Of a stretch of DNA of 64,000 bases, positions 24,575-36,175 are shown one piece after another. The notes below the pieces were generated by a model. The model worked only from the letters and a program-made list of their open reading frames with translations. It was not told the DNA's origin and made no database searches. A program made the position numbers and the translations under genes. Origin of the DNA: Pachypanchax playfairii (taxonomy: Eukaryota; Chordata; Actinopteri; Cyprinodontiformes; Aplocheilidae); contig SSNP01000191.1 of assembly GCA_006937955.1 (NCBI GenBank), forward strand, positions 534,698 to 598,697, read 5' to 3'. How positions within the stretch are numbered: the stretch's first letter is position 1; each line of letters opens with the position of its first letter.

Positions 24575-27198
24575 ACAACTATTGTCTTTGTTTCAGCTAT
24601 ACACACACACCTGTCTTCCACCTGTCATCAGCTCACCTGTTTCCACTCAGTAATCACCCTCCACACTACATATTCTCTCCTGCTTCTTCAGCTCATTGTT
24701 GATCTGTTTCTCTGTGTGCTTCATGTCCTCAGTGGTTACAAGTCTGGTCATGAAGTTTTAACTTTGCTTTGTTTACTGTGACATAACATCAGGGGTTATA
24801 CGCCTTTAGCTTCCTGTTTTAATTCAAGTGAATGAACATGTTTGCATTAAATCAGAATCAATAATCCCTTACTGTCTTAATTCTAGATGTAAACTTTTAA
24901 AATATTATTTACATGTCCTTATCAGATGTTTTTATACAGACAGATTTCAGATGAAATGAAACTCGGGACACGTTTCCTGAAACTTTAACAGTTTTCTGTT
25001 CGTGTTCAGTGACGCAGTTGAATCATTCAGATTTTGTTGTGAAGTAAAACCATGAAGAAAACCTACAGGCACTTCAAAGTGAGTTTGATCATGAATTCAT
25101 CACACAGAGAATTAGCCTTCAAACATACAAGGAAACGTTCCACCTGTGGAGACCATGAAACATCTGAACTCTAATTTCTTTCCAAGTCATGAATCCAAAA
25201 ACTGTTTAGCTGTTTTGATCTTTGCCACGTCTTGATGGGAATATGTGGTTCTGTTAAACGCTCACACATGTTTATCCTCATGTCGTGAATTTTCTCTTTC
25301 TAAAAGATTTACTCAGATATATCAGCAAAATCCTGCAGAGGACGATCATACATGAAACCAGTGAGAGAAACTGAACAGATTTAAGTTGTTTTTCCATTTC
25401 AAAACTCCTCATTTATTTAGTGACTGAAAGGAATGCAAGTTTATATAACTTCATTTGACCTTTTCTAAATATTCAGTGCAGATCAGAAACAGGTGTAACA
25501 TTTATCAGCTTTTTAAAGTCGACTTGTCCATCTTAAAACAAACATTTTCATTTGCACACCTGGAAGTTTTGATTTGGATTTTTTTTCCCCAAATGAGATT
25601 TAATTTATTCTGCAAGCTTTTTATAAAACAAGTCATCAAAAACACAAAGGTTCTTGTTTTTCTACACAGCACACAATCTAAATGCCAGATTAAATAAACA
25701 AGAAACTAAAGCCAACATGTAAACAGGTGAAAATTATATGTTCATTACCAAAGAAGTACCTGGACTTTCACTGATGTGGTCTGCAGCCAAGAGGGGAAAA
25801 ACAAAAGCAAAAGGTATATTTAAGCAGCAAAGCAATAAATCAAACACATTTTGTGGCTTTAAAACAGAAAAAGAAGAAAAACAGGAGCTGAGGAGGGGGA
25901 GGGATGGGGGTGAGCAGCTGAAAGCTATAAAAGTCCCATTAAGCGCTTAGGCTTGATTGCTCCACAATTAAATGTCCATTTTCTTTGCCTGTATTGACAA
26001 GGTTGCCAACTTCTCTCCAGCAGTGTGTTTACTCTGTATGTGGGAGGGTGCATGGCCTGGTGTAAAAGCCAGCCATTATTTGTAGAGTCTGAGTGCTACG
26101 GCGAGTCACTCACATGCACTCATTGGTCCAGTGCCAAGTTCCCGAAGCCGGCCAAATTGATTCCAGGTCAAAATTAGTTAATTAAATAACAACCACAGAG
26201 TCCGAAGTGTGGGTTCTATAATCATGTCAGGTTTATTCTGAAACAGTTAGTGTGATGAGGTGGGAAAAATCACTACAAATGCTTTTAATTTGGTAATAAA
26301 TAAAGTAAATTCTATGAACTGAACAGTAAATGAGTCATTTTAATCAGTTCTGTTCTGAAAACTGGTTTGAGACACTGAAGATGTGAATGATGATGAAATC
26401 GTTACTGTGGTTGGAGTCCACAAGCTGAATACTGTAATACAGCATTAAGAGCAGAAGACCAGCCTGAGAACATTACACACGTTTTAATAGGTTGATTTTT
26501 GGTTAAATTCAGGAAGCGACTGCCACCAGGTTGATCAAGTGGATTGTTGTTTTATTTAATGTCCCCGTCCAGTTTTCTGTTTCTCAGTCCTCCCACAGAA
26601 AACAGCAACACATTTATTCAGCTTGTTTTTATTTCATACAGTTTCTTCAGCCTTTAAGCTGTAAAATCTTTAAGTGTTTCTAACTTCTGCAGCTGAATTC
26701 TTTTTATTTTCCTGCATTTGTTTAAGAAAACAAAAGGATCAAAATTCAGTTCCGTGTCTGAACATTCATCATTTATAGGTCGAAGTAGTTTTGTTACATC
26801 TAATTTAAACAAATAAAACTTATTTTATTAGGTCTCATTTCTAACAGAATAAATCATATTCAACACAGCCAAAATCCTAGTGAGCTGTTCTTTTTTCTGT
26901 GTGGTTTCATTATTGGCGTTATGACACATTAACAAGTGAAAAATAAATTGAGGTCAGACTAAGTTTCAGAGTGTAAATAGTAAAACTGTTGCCACATTTG
27001 TTTTTGCACAAATCTGAAACATGATTAGTTCCACTGGCAGAGTTTCATTTCAATTAAAAATGGCGACGTTTTCTGTGGTGACAGTGATGCTCTGACTTCC
27101 TGTTCACACAGTGAAATCAGACGGCAGCATGACGTGACTCTGACTGCAGGTACATTCAGGGAGGTCACATCAGCTGATTCTGAGTCTGATTTACTCTA
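24575..27198. other. Intergenic DNA; one block looks regulatory
   Basis: No gene recognised. The segment at about 24600-24720 resembles a worn interspersed repeat (CACCTGTCATCAGCTCACCTG). The segment at about 25920-26200 has balanced composition and dense transcription-factor-like words (CACAATTAAATGTCC, TATTGACAAGG, AGTTAATTAAATAAC) and looks like a conserved non-coding element, although this cannot be shown from one sequence. Confidence 0.4.
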
Positions 27199-27200
27199 TA

Positions 27201-27400
27201 CAGTGGGGCAAAAAAGTATTTAGTCAGCCACCAATTGTGTATGTTCTCCCACTTAAAAAGATCAGAGAGGCCTGTAATTTTCATCATAGGTATACCTCAA
27301 CTATGAGAGACAAAATGAGGAAAAAAAATCCAGAAAATCACATTGTCTGATTTTTAAAGAATTTATTTGCAAATTATGGTGGAAAATAAGTATTTGGTCA
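27201..27400. repeat. Left 200-bp terminal inverted repeat, Tc1 copy 1
   Basis: Pairs with 28603-28802 almost without mismatch. It contains the outer and inner 13-bp direct repeats that would be the transposase-binding sites in an IR/DR element. Confidence 0.9.
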
Positions 27401-27416
27401 ATAACAAAAGTTAATC

Positions 27417-28439
27417 TCAATACTTTGTTATATAGCCTTTGTTGGCAATGACAGAGGTCAAACGTTTTCTGTAAGTCTTCACAAGGTTTTCACACACTGT
27501 TGCTGGTATTTTGGCCCATTCCTCCATGCAGATCTCCTCTAGAGCAGTGATGTTTTGGGGCTGACGCTGGGCAACACGGACTTTCAACTCCCTCCAGAGA
27601 TTTTCTATGGGGTTGAGATCTGGAGACTGGCTAGGCCACTCCAGGACCTTGAAATGCTTCTTACGAAGCCACTCCTTCGTTGCCCGGGCGGTGTGTTTGG
27701 GATCATTGTCATGCTGAAAGACCCAGCCACGTCTCATTTTCAATGCCCTTGCTGATGGAAGGAGGTTTTCACTCAAAATCTTACGATACATGGCCCCATT
27801 CATTCTTTCCTTTACACGGATCAGTCGTCCTGGTCCCCTTGCAGAAAAACACCCCCAAAGCATGATGTTTCCACCCCCATGCTTTACAGTAGGTATGGTG
27901 TTCTTTGGATCCAACTCAGCATTCTTTCCCCTCCAAACACGACAAGTTGAGTTTCTACCAAAAAGTTCTATTTTGGTTTCATCTGACCATATGATGTTCT
28001 CCCAATCCTCTTCTGGATCATCCAAATGCTCTCTAGCAAACCGCAGACGGGCCTGGACGTGTCCTGGCTTCAGCAGGGGGACACGTCTGGCACTGCAGGA
28101 TTTGAGTCCAAGGCGGCGTAGTGTGTTACTGATGGTAGCCTTTGTTACTTTGGTCCCAGCTCTCTGCAGGTCATTCACTAGGTCCCTCCGTGTGGTTCTG
28201 GGATTTTTGCTCACCGTTCTTGTGATCATCTTGACCCCACGGGGTGAGATCTTGCGTGGAGCCCCAGATCGAGGGAGATTATCAGTGGTCTTGTATGTCT
28301 TCCATTTTCTAATAATTGCTCCCACAGTTGATTTCTTCACACCAAGCTGCTTACCTATTGCAGATTCAGTCTTCCCAGCCTGGTGAAGGTCTACAATTTT
28401 GTTTCTGGTGTCCTTTGACAGCTCTTTGGTCTTGGCCAT
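27417..28439 (-). CDS. Tc1-family transposase, intact (copy 1)
   Basis: A 340-residue protein, the usual length for Tc1 transposases, with no stop or frameshift. Residues 1-110 form the bipartite DNA-binding region: a first helix-turn-helix (about 10-50, TRNKIVDLHQAGKTESAIGK), a GRPR-like linker (PRSGAPRK, 56-63) and a second helix-turn-helix (about 64-110). Residues 145-285 hold the RNase H-fold catalytic core with the DD34E triad: Asp153 (IIWSDETK), Asp244 (FQHDNDPKHT) and Glu279 (LNPIENLW), with exactly 34 residues between the last two. The enzyme would cut and paste the element at TA sites in the nucleus. Relative to copy 2 it has Leu110, Asp141 and Asp177. The start is the Met of MAKTKELSK, about 160 bp inside the right terminal repeat. 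The preserved frame and intact ends suggest recent activity; present activity is unknown. Confidence 0.93.
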   Translation of the reverse strand: MAKTKELSKDTRNKIVDLHQAGKTESAIGKQLGVKKSTVGAIIRKWKTYKTTDNLPRSGAPRKISPRGVKMITRTVSKNPRTTRRDLVNDLQRAGTKVTKATISNTLRRLGLKSCSARRVPLLKPGHVQARLRFAREHLDDPEEDWENIIWSDETKIELFGRNSTCRVWRGKNAELDPKNTIPTVKHGGGNIMLWGCFSARGPGRLIRVKERMNGAMYRKILSENLLPSARALKMRRGWVFQHDNDPKHTARATKEWLRKKHFKVLEWPSQSPDLNPIENLWRELKVRVAQRQPQNITALEEICMEEWAKIPATVCENLVKTYRKRLTSVIANKGYITKY

Positions 28440-28602
28440 AGTGGAGTTTGGAGCGTGACTGTTTGAGGTTGTGGACAGGTGTCTTTTATACTGATAACGA
28501 GTTCACACAGGTGCCATTAATACAGGTAACGAGTGGAGGACCGAGGAGCCTCTTAAAGAAGTTACAGGTCTGTGAAAGCCAGAAATCTTACTTGTTTGTA
28601 GG

Positions 28603-28802
28603 TGACCAAATACTTATTTTCCACCATAATTTGCAAATAAATTCTTTAAAAATCAGACAATGTGATTTTCTGGATTTTTTTTCCTCATTTTGTCTCTCAT
28701 AGTTGAGGTATACCTATGATGAAAATTACAGGCCTCTCTGATCTTTTTAAGTGGGAGAACTTACACAATTGGTGGCTGACTAAATACTTTTTTGCCCCAC
28801 TG
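28603..28802. repeat. Right 200-bp terminal inverted repeat, Tc1 copy 1
   Basis: Complement of 27201-27400. It lies upstream of the transposase start and so may also serve as its promoter region. Confidence 0.9.
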
Positions 28803-28804
28803 TA

Positions 28805-29235
28805 TATGTTTAATCTCCATCATGTCTTTTGGCCCTTGTAGTGTTATTGAATCTCATTAGGACATGGAGGATTAAACCTGCTGGACTGATTCTTTGTTTT
28901 AAGTGAGATATTTAAATACAACTCAAAGTGAATCATATTTTAATGGATTCATGAATTAAGCACACGGTAGAACGTGTTCACCACCTTAGTTTGTTGGAGC
29001 TTCTACTGTTGAAACTTTTCAGTTAATTTGCACCTCGTCTGATTCGCCTGCAGAAACTTCACGTTGAGCTGCTGTTCATTAGACTGTCGCTCTTATTTCA
29101 TGTTTTCAGGGCAGTAGGAGTTTTTTATATCACTGTGTCTTTCATGCAGGTCACACATGCCACAACTTTCTGATTCAAAATCCACTTTTTTGACAAAATC
29201 TGCAGAGTTGCCTGCAGATGCAATGATGATTTTTC
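28805..29235. other. Intergenic DNA, nothing recognised
   Basis: AT-rich spacer between the Tc1 element and the next MITE. Confidence 0.5.
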
Positions 29236-29239
29236 TTAA

Positions 29240-29791
29240 AGACCCCCTTCCATTAAAAACAGTTTTTCTGAGGTTTCTGTTGAGTATTTTAGCTCCACAG
29301 GTGTTCTTACCTTCATAGTGGGTGTGAAAACAGGTCAACAACTTCTCTTTCAGTTTTTATCTCTCAAACTACGCAGGTCGTGATAAAACCCGAGTTCGAA
29401 TGGCCGGTACTTGTTTCATCACAACTCCTTTGTTCGTTAGTATTCATCAGCTCCTGCAGTTGAAACCACGCCTAGCATGCTGCTGCTAAAAGCTGTTAGC
29501 ATAACACGTATCAAACAGGAAGAGAGTACGTCTGCTGTTGCCATGCGCAGCGGGGCAGGAAACAATATACCTTGCTCTCATAGGCTAGTTTGTTAACCAA
29601 TCTGAGTCCAGCAAATATGAATAATGAATATTAATGAGTTGCTGCCGAAACCAGCCAAATTTTGACGCAGACAGATTGAAAGGTCTGTTAATCAGTGTTT
29701 CCTAACGTTTTTAGATATAAAATGTTTCATATTATAGGTTAATACTTAAGAAATAACCACAAAGTCATGAAATTTGTGTGAAATGGCCTCT
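29240..29791 (-). mobile_element. TTAA-type MITE, family A copy 3
   Basis: About 552 bp, same family and orientation as the copy at 15138-15670 and opposite to 18156-18697. The left end follows TTAA (29236-29239) and begins AGACCCCCTTCCATT. The right end is AAATGGCCTCT, followed by TTCA, a one-base-mutated target site. Substitutions against the other copies are scattered along the whole length, so this insertion is not recent. Non-coding. Confidence 0.78.
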
Positions 29792-29795
29792 TTCA

Positions 29796-32700
29796 GTATT
29801 AATTTCACTTTAGTCTCAGCTTGGCTTGTGACTGCTGTAAAGGAGAGGCTGCATTTATTTATTTGTTTGTTTGTTTTAACTGGATTGAGATTCATTTGTC
29901 TTCATTTTTCAATTTTTTTTTTTTTTTTTCGTTATGAATCAGTGTTATTTTGATAACATTTGATTCTGGGTACGACACAGACAAAATGGCAACAATTTCA
30001 AAGAAAAAACTTTTCGTCTCAAACTATCGGGAGTTTTTTTCATTCAGTCCAGATTCCCAGATAATACTTTGGTGTGGTACAATTGTTATGGCTGATTTTT
30101 TTTTTTTCAATTTGCATAATGAACATGACGGGAAACTATAAAGTTATCAGGCAGGTACTCGACTGACTTTGTTACAAAGCATCAGATATTGAGATAAAAC
30201 AAAGTGCTGAAGGAAACAAGTCTGCAGCTGATATAATGATGTCTGAGAAACAGAAAAATGTGTCTTGTGCTGCCAAAGTCACTGCTGAGAAGATAATTTG
30301 GACCTTAGAGTCTGTATTCATCTTGTGTGAGGTTAGTTCTACATGATGAAATATTAACAAGCCCGATGTCAGCTCAAGAAAAAGATCAGTAACTGAATGA
30401 ATTATGGTAGACCTTGTAAAACTCTGTTGGCCATATAATCTCTGTCTGGCAACAGATATGAGGGGACCTTTAGTAATCTGTCTTATTTATTGCATATCAG
30501 ACTGAATTTACAATAAATGATTCAAACAGAAACAAGAAAGAAAATAATAGCAGTTTTTATTGTAGAGAATATGTACTGTTGATGTTTTAACATGATGAGA
30601 TGACCATCATCTTATTTTAAATGTTAAAGTCCAGAGGAGGTGAAAACCATCCCCCATGTGAGACCATGACCGAGCCAAAGGGATTCTGCATTCTGACGAG
30701 GACGCTGACTAAAACTAACCAGCTCAAATGTTCATTTATTAAAGCTGCACAACTTTCTGATACTTTCTGAAGCGGTATTAGTCAATAGTTCAAATTCTTT
30801 CAAAAATTTTCTTTGGATTTAAGCTGCTTTTCACTCGGTTTCAGACCTTTTTTTTTATATACTTAAGCATGAAGAGGCTCCTAAACTGGAGGGAAGACTG
30901 AGTGTTGTGTCAACACATTTTAAATTGGATCTTTGGGCTCTTTGTAACCCACATTCTGTCACAAAAACACAATTTCTTTTCATTTCTTTGGGTGAATCAA
31001 TGAAAAATACCAAACCGAACACAGTTCGACAGAAAAAACTAGATTTTAGTAACAAATAAAATGATTCCCAACAAGTTGACTAAAAGTTTGACATACTCAC
31101 CAGGACTCGACTGTAAATGTATCCTTGTTTCATCACACCTGATTTTAATGAATCGGTTGGTACCAGACTACTTCAGAGGACATGATGAGCAGATGATTTA
31201 AACATTTGAATCATGGTGGAGGAACGTGGGAAAGATCTTCAGTATGAGAGCTTAAGTTAGTGATGATGATCAACTGAATAATGAATCAGCTCCTGTTTCA
31301 AGTCTTTAATGGGTTTTTCAGTCTCATGTAACTTTTAGATTCTATTCACCTGCTGGAGAGTTTGTTTTAGGTCCAACACGTGTTTCCTTTTAATCCCCCT
31401 CAGATATTTTAACCAGATGTTGCATTTTATGCTCATCACCAGATACAAGGAGATAAACTAAGTGAATATTGGTGATAAACCTTTCAGTGAGTCTGAAGAT
31501 CACCTGATAAGGACCACTTTAAAAAATTACAAACTATTTGGAAGTAAAACCTACAGAAATTAAAACTTTTTGTACATTTTCTTTTGCAGCAAACATGTTT
31601 TTGATTGTTTCTTAAATTTTAAGAGTTAATATTTGGTCCTCTTCTTTTTTAGAATTGTAGTTGTATTTCTGTAATCTATTATTTCTCATTTCTTTTCTGT
31701 ATGTTGAATTTTTGTTAATTATATAACACGTCATGACAGCTCTTTATGGCCTGAGAGGAGTCTCTCCATGGAGACACTGATGTCTATTTGAACTGAATGG
31801 ATTTGATTGTTCTTGATATTTTCCCCAGCATCATTACAGCCAGCTCTTTTAGATTCATATCCAGTCATGAGCCACTTCAGCGTTGCATAATGACACTGAA
31901 TGATTCAGTAGGCAGATCATACTTAGCCATTATTTATTTAATATGTTTCCAAAGTTATTTTAATTACCATGTCCTTATCAGTCCTGGTTTCTCCACACTT
32001 GATTTAAAATGATAAATTAATAAGCAAAGCCAGTCACACAACACAGTAACACTTCTTTATTTATATCTATTGTACTGAAATCATCCTAATCTGCAAAAAG
32101 CCATAATCAGATTAAAGGGCAGCGCTGCTGTGGTCACAGTAAGCATATGTTGTTGTGGAGTGATTTACATCCCCCTTCATCCCTATTTCCTCCACCTCTC
32201 TGTCTCCTGCTCTTTCTCTGCTTCTCTCTATCTTTCTCCCTCATGAATACTGAGTAGCACATCAAATATTCATAGCACATGCACACAACACACACCTCCC
32301 TGCACTGTGATGCACACAGACTCTAACAAATGAAGTGCGCACACCCGCCCTCGCCCACTCTGTCTTCTGCGCCTGAACGCACCCGTACACACTCATACAT
32401 ACAACACTGCAGTTATTCATATGCTATGAAGGAAGGAACCAGTTCAAACCGAGCAGCCATGAAAGTTTAATACACCGAATGTCCACCGGATTTACAAACA
32501 GACACTCACTGAGCCACCGGAGTGTGCGGGTACAACACTTCCTCCTTTTTACTCACATCATGAAAGTTTAATCTAAAGGATGCCAAGTGATTCATTGTAT
32601 TGAATTGTTTGTTTGCACCTGTATTTTTACAATCCTTAAATATTTAAAATCACATTGATATTCTAGGACACAGCCATCATCATCATCATCATCATCATCA

Positions 32701-35634
32701 TGGTCTCAGTCTGAGCTGTCAGGCCTGTAAGATAGACTCATGTTCATCAACATGTGAGTAAGAAGTGATTTAGCTGGTCTCCCTCAGGCTCAGAGTGTCG
32801 CAGTCTGGTTTAACTCTGCTGTACACACACTTAACCTTTGCTCAGGTGCCCCGCTGCGCCTCAACAGAGGGCCCAAAGGTCCATAATTAGAAAACATAAT
32901 CAACTAAATAAAAGAAACTTCATCCGTGTACCAGGCAGAACAGGGAGACCCGAGTCCGGGGGAGACCCCACCTTCACCTGAAAGACCTTGTTATTTTGTA
33001 AACCAGTAAATGAATATTCGTCTTCGCTCTTACCTTCAGATCAAATCTCAGCTGTGCTGCTTCAGAGTTCACTCTATTTGTTTTTATGATCTGAGAACAT
33101 GCCCCTCATAATAAGTTCCTGTTCTAAACTTTCCTTTGATTAAGTTCTGGTGTGAGACGCAGATATAAATCACATCCCTTTTATGTGAAGACTGATCTGT
33201 AGAAAGAATGAAAAAGTTTTTCATAAAACTTTTAGAGAATTCAACTTAAAGAGATTATATAAAAAGGAGGTTATTATTATAGATGTAGATCCATTAACAG
33301 TGAGATAAAACCAGGACGTGAGTGTCTCTTTTCAGGCTACTGCACAGAGAACAGGCTGACGTCTTAAAGCAGGAGATAATTACAATAAAACAGTTTTTAG
33401 TTCCTGTAAATTGGTGAATGTTTTAATTATCTAGGTGCATGTTGAGTTTTAAAACGGGTTGAAAATGTGACCCAAAAAACTACTTTTAGTATCATTAAAT
33501 CAGAGGAATCCTAAGCCAAAACCAAAAATAAAATCCAACCTGGTCTTCTGCAACGTTTAGATTTCTTTTATTAAGCTTTATATTACTGAGACGCTTGTAG
33601 CTTCACAGAAGGGGAGGATGGTTGTTTTTATGATTGCCATTACATCATTCCACCTCCACAATATGAGTGGTTTGTTTTATTAAACATGTGTGTTTTAACA
33701 AGCTTCACAAACTAGCAGCAGCTCATTTACATTCCTCTAAAAGTCGATGTCCTTCAAAAGTCAAGTTCAGTGTTGGCACGAGTTTCTCGGGTGTAAAATG
33801 CTCCTGGCAAGGTCTCAGTCATTTCTTCAGCTGCTTTTTGTTGTTGCTGTTGACCGTTAGACGGTGAGCACACTTTTTCCTTTTTCTGGGAATTAACAGC
33901 ATCACTTAAAAAGAAGCAGGTTTCAGAGAGACAGCGCTCTTGATTCAAGTGGGGGAGCATAAAGGCTCCAAATGCAGGATCAAAGTCACAGAATTCTGTT
34001 TTTAAAAAGATGAAAAAGAAAGTGGGACAGAGGGAGGGCACTGCAATCAAGGAGAGAAGAGAAGGCATGAGGCAAAGTGAGGAAAAAATTAAATTAATTG
34101 CAACAATGGCTTCATTACAGACTTATCAGTAATTAGTGTACTGCTTTTGATGTTGGAGTATCCTCGCATGAGTAAGTGAATGGCCAAAAGTAAACTGGCT
34201 TTTTATTGAAGGACATCTATCTCCTAAAATTCACCAGATATTCTCCAAGATGTGGGTTTCTTTTTTTTAATCAGATTACAGGTTGTAATAAGTAGAATGA
34301 GGTTGCATCAGTTTTCTCTGAATATTTTCTAGGTTGTATCACAAAAAAAAAAACATGTTTTTCAAGTTCTTTGCAAAAACAATTAGAAATGTGACTCTGC
34401 TCCAGTTTTGTGTTCTAACCTGAACTTCTGTTAGTTTGTTTGTTTGTTTGTGTCTTTTAAAAGTTCAAAAAGCTTTTCAGCTTAACAAGATGCATTTTGT
34501 ATTTTCAATATATCATCTACCTGCTGAAATAAAGTCTAACACTTTGTGCTCCAGTCGACAGGTTTTAACTGGAATCATCTGTTATTATCAAATCTGACAC
34601 GAAGACAACTGAACTGTTTGAGTTCAATCTGAAGTCAATAAAAAGAAAAACAAAAAATGTATTTCTCTTTCAGGAGGAAAGACAAACAGAATTATTTGGA
34701 ATTTGCCTTCATTACGCCCTCTTTTCTCATTTTTTGTCCCAAACATTGCAGACAGAAGACGGACGGCTCTGCTGGTCACATGACCACGGGGTCCCATTTT
34801 AAAATGTAACACCAGGTTGAGGAGAAACAAGAGGATTATTTCTCCTACCTGCCATGTTTTTACTTACTAGTAAATATTAAATGCACATGAGCCTTCTGAC
34901 ATGCAATTTTAATTCAAATTTGAGCAGCAACTGCAGCACGTTTAAATCCAGTCTGAAGAAATCTAAAGTAATTAACCACCTTCTTGTGTGATGGCTCGAT
35001 CATAAAAAGAGGTCAGCCTTGGAGGTTCGTCCCCAGGGGCGCCACAACCAAACAAACTCCTTCTGCACTTTAAGTAGCTCCAGAGGTCGTACTGAGGCTG
35101 TCCTCCAATATGCCTGAATAAAACTGATGTACAATCCAGAGGGGTCATTCTGCGGTCTTTATCCTTCAGGGACATGCCAGCATATATTTTAGGTAATACC
35201 TGAAGCAAGGGTCATTGTCAGGGTTCTAATGAGCTCTGGCCCTCTAGAAGATACTGAGTTATCAATAATGTAACGTCCCATTTATGTATCACCCACAGTG
35301 AAGAACAACCTGGTGGAACTATAGGCATAAAATGTCTAACTCTACATGTTAAATGCATTATGGGTGCAGATACTACCTTTTTAAATAAAAATGTGTAATT
35401 ATTATGATTGAATATTGTTAGTATTTCCTTGATATAATAGAGATTTAACTAGATCTTTAGAAAGTAGAAGAGGAACAGGAAGAATGTAGACGGCAGCAGG
35501 GATGAGAAATGAAGCTTCCATGATAAATATGTTTGACTTATGATCAAGTGCATTGCAGTTCTGGCAAATTGCAGATTTTGTTCAAACATGCTGAGTAAAG
35601 TATCTTATTCATTAGACTTGAACAGATAAACAGA
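29796..35634. other. Intergenic DNA; candidate regulatory blocks, one exon-like frame
   Basis: No recognised gene. Poly-T tracts lie at about 29911-29928 and 30098-30108. Blocks at about 31740-31990, 32080-32300 and 34080-34200 look like conserved non-coding DNA, with words such as TAATCAGATTAAAGGG, TGCATAATGACA, AACAATGG and CAGTAATTAGTG. An exon-like open frame of unknown identity lies on the minus strand at about 34974-35190 and is treated as a finding. Confidence 0.4.
32675..32701. repeat. (CAT)9 microsatellite
   Basis: Nine perfect CAT units. Confidence 0.95.
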
Positions 35635-36175
35635 GTGATGCAGCAAAACAAGTCCATGCCTGACTGGACCAACGCAATTATTTATCATCTAAAGGTCCAA
35701 AATAGTTCTGTTAAAGACCTCCAGCTGATCCAAAATGCTGCTGCCAGAGTTCTGATGAGAGTTAGGAGAGATCATATTTCTCCTGTTTTAACTGTAAAAT
35801 GCAGAATAAAATTTAAAATGTTACTTCTCACATATAAAGATCTAAACAACCAGGATCCATCTTATATTAAAGATCTTATTGTTCTAGATGTTCCTAACAG
35901 AACACTCTCAAACTGCAGGTCTGCTTCTGGTTCCTAGAGGTTCTAAAAGTAGAACAGGAGGAAGAACTTTCAGTTATCCTCTCCTGTAGAACCAGCTTCC
36001 ACTTTTTATCCATCAGACAGAAACTCTGTGTAGTTTTATGATTACAACTTTCCTTTTTACACAATCCTATAGTCAGTGTTAGTTTATGTTCTCCTGGTCC
36101 ATCCCTTTAGTTATGCTGCTGTAGTCTCAGACTGCTGGTGGACATATTGTCCACATGTCTTCACTTTGCATTCTG
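35635..36175 (+). pseudogene. 3' end of an L2-type LINE
   Basis: The frame from about 35656 reads LKDLQLIQNAAARVLMRVRR, then KFKMLLLTYKDLNNQDPSYI and VPNRTLSNC. This is the well-known C-terminal part of the reverse-transcriptase polyprotein in fish L2/CR1/Rex-type LINEs. A stretch expected between the two (the SLHWLP-type motif) is missing, and a TAG follows at 35935-35937, so it is inactive. Downstream 3'-UTR-like sequence includes TAGTTATGCTGCTGTAG and ACTGCTGGTGGACAT, words common at the 3' ends of Maui/L2 elements. Only this tail remains, consistent with 5' truncation. Confidence 0.75.

Larger units (their letters stand above)
27201..28802 (-). mobile_element. Complete Tc1-like transposon, copy 1
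   Basis: A 1602-bp element that starts CAGTGGGGCAAAAAAG and ends with its complement CTTTTTTGCCCCACTG. It is flanked by the TA target dinucleotide on both sides (27199-27200 and 28803-28804). The terminal inverted repeats are about 200 bp (27201-27400 and 28603-28802). Each carries two direct repeats, an outer AAGTATTTAGTCA (27214-27226) and an inner AAGTATTTGGTCA (27388-27400), the IR/DR layout known from Sleeping Beauty-type elements. One intact transposase gene lies between them on the minus strand. By eye the copy at 43199-44800 differs at only about eight bases. Confidence 0.95.

Noticed and set aside
27790..28386. 198-codon + strand frame
   Set aside because: Antisense shadow of the Tc1 transposase; the same shadow appears at 43788-44384.
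33754..34068. 104-codon minus frame with a Gln run
   Set aside because: The poly-Gln comes from a CTG/TTG-like tract; no conserved motif or splice evidence.
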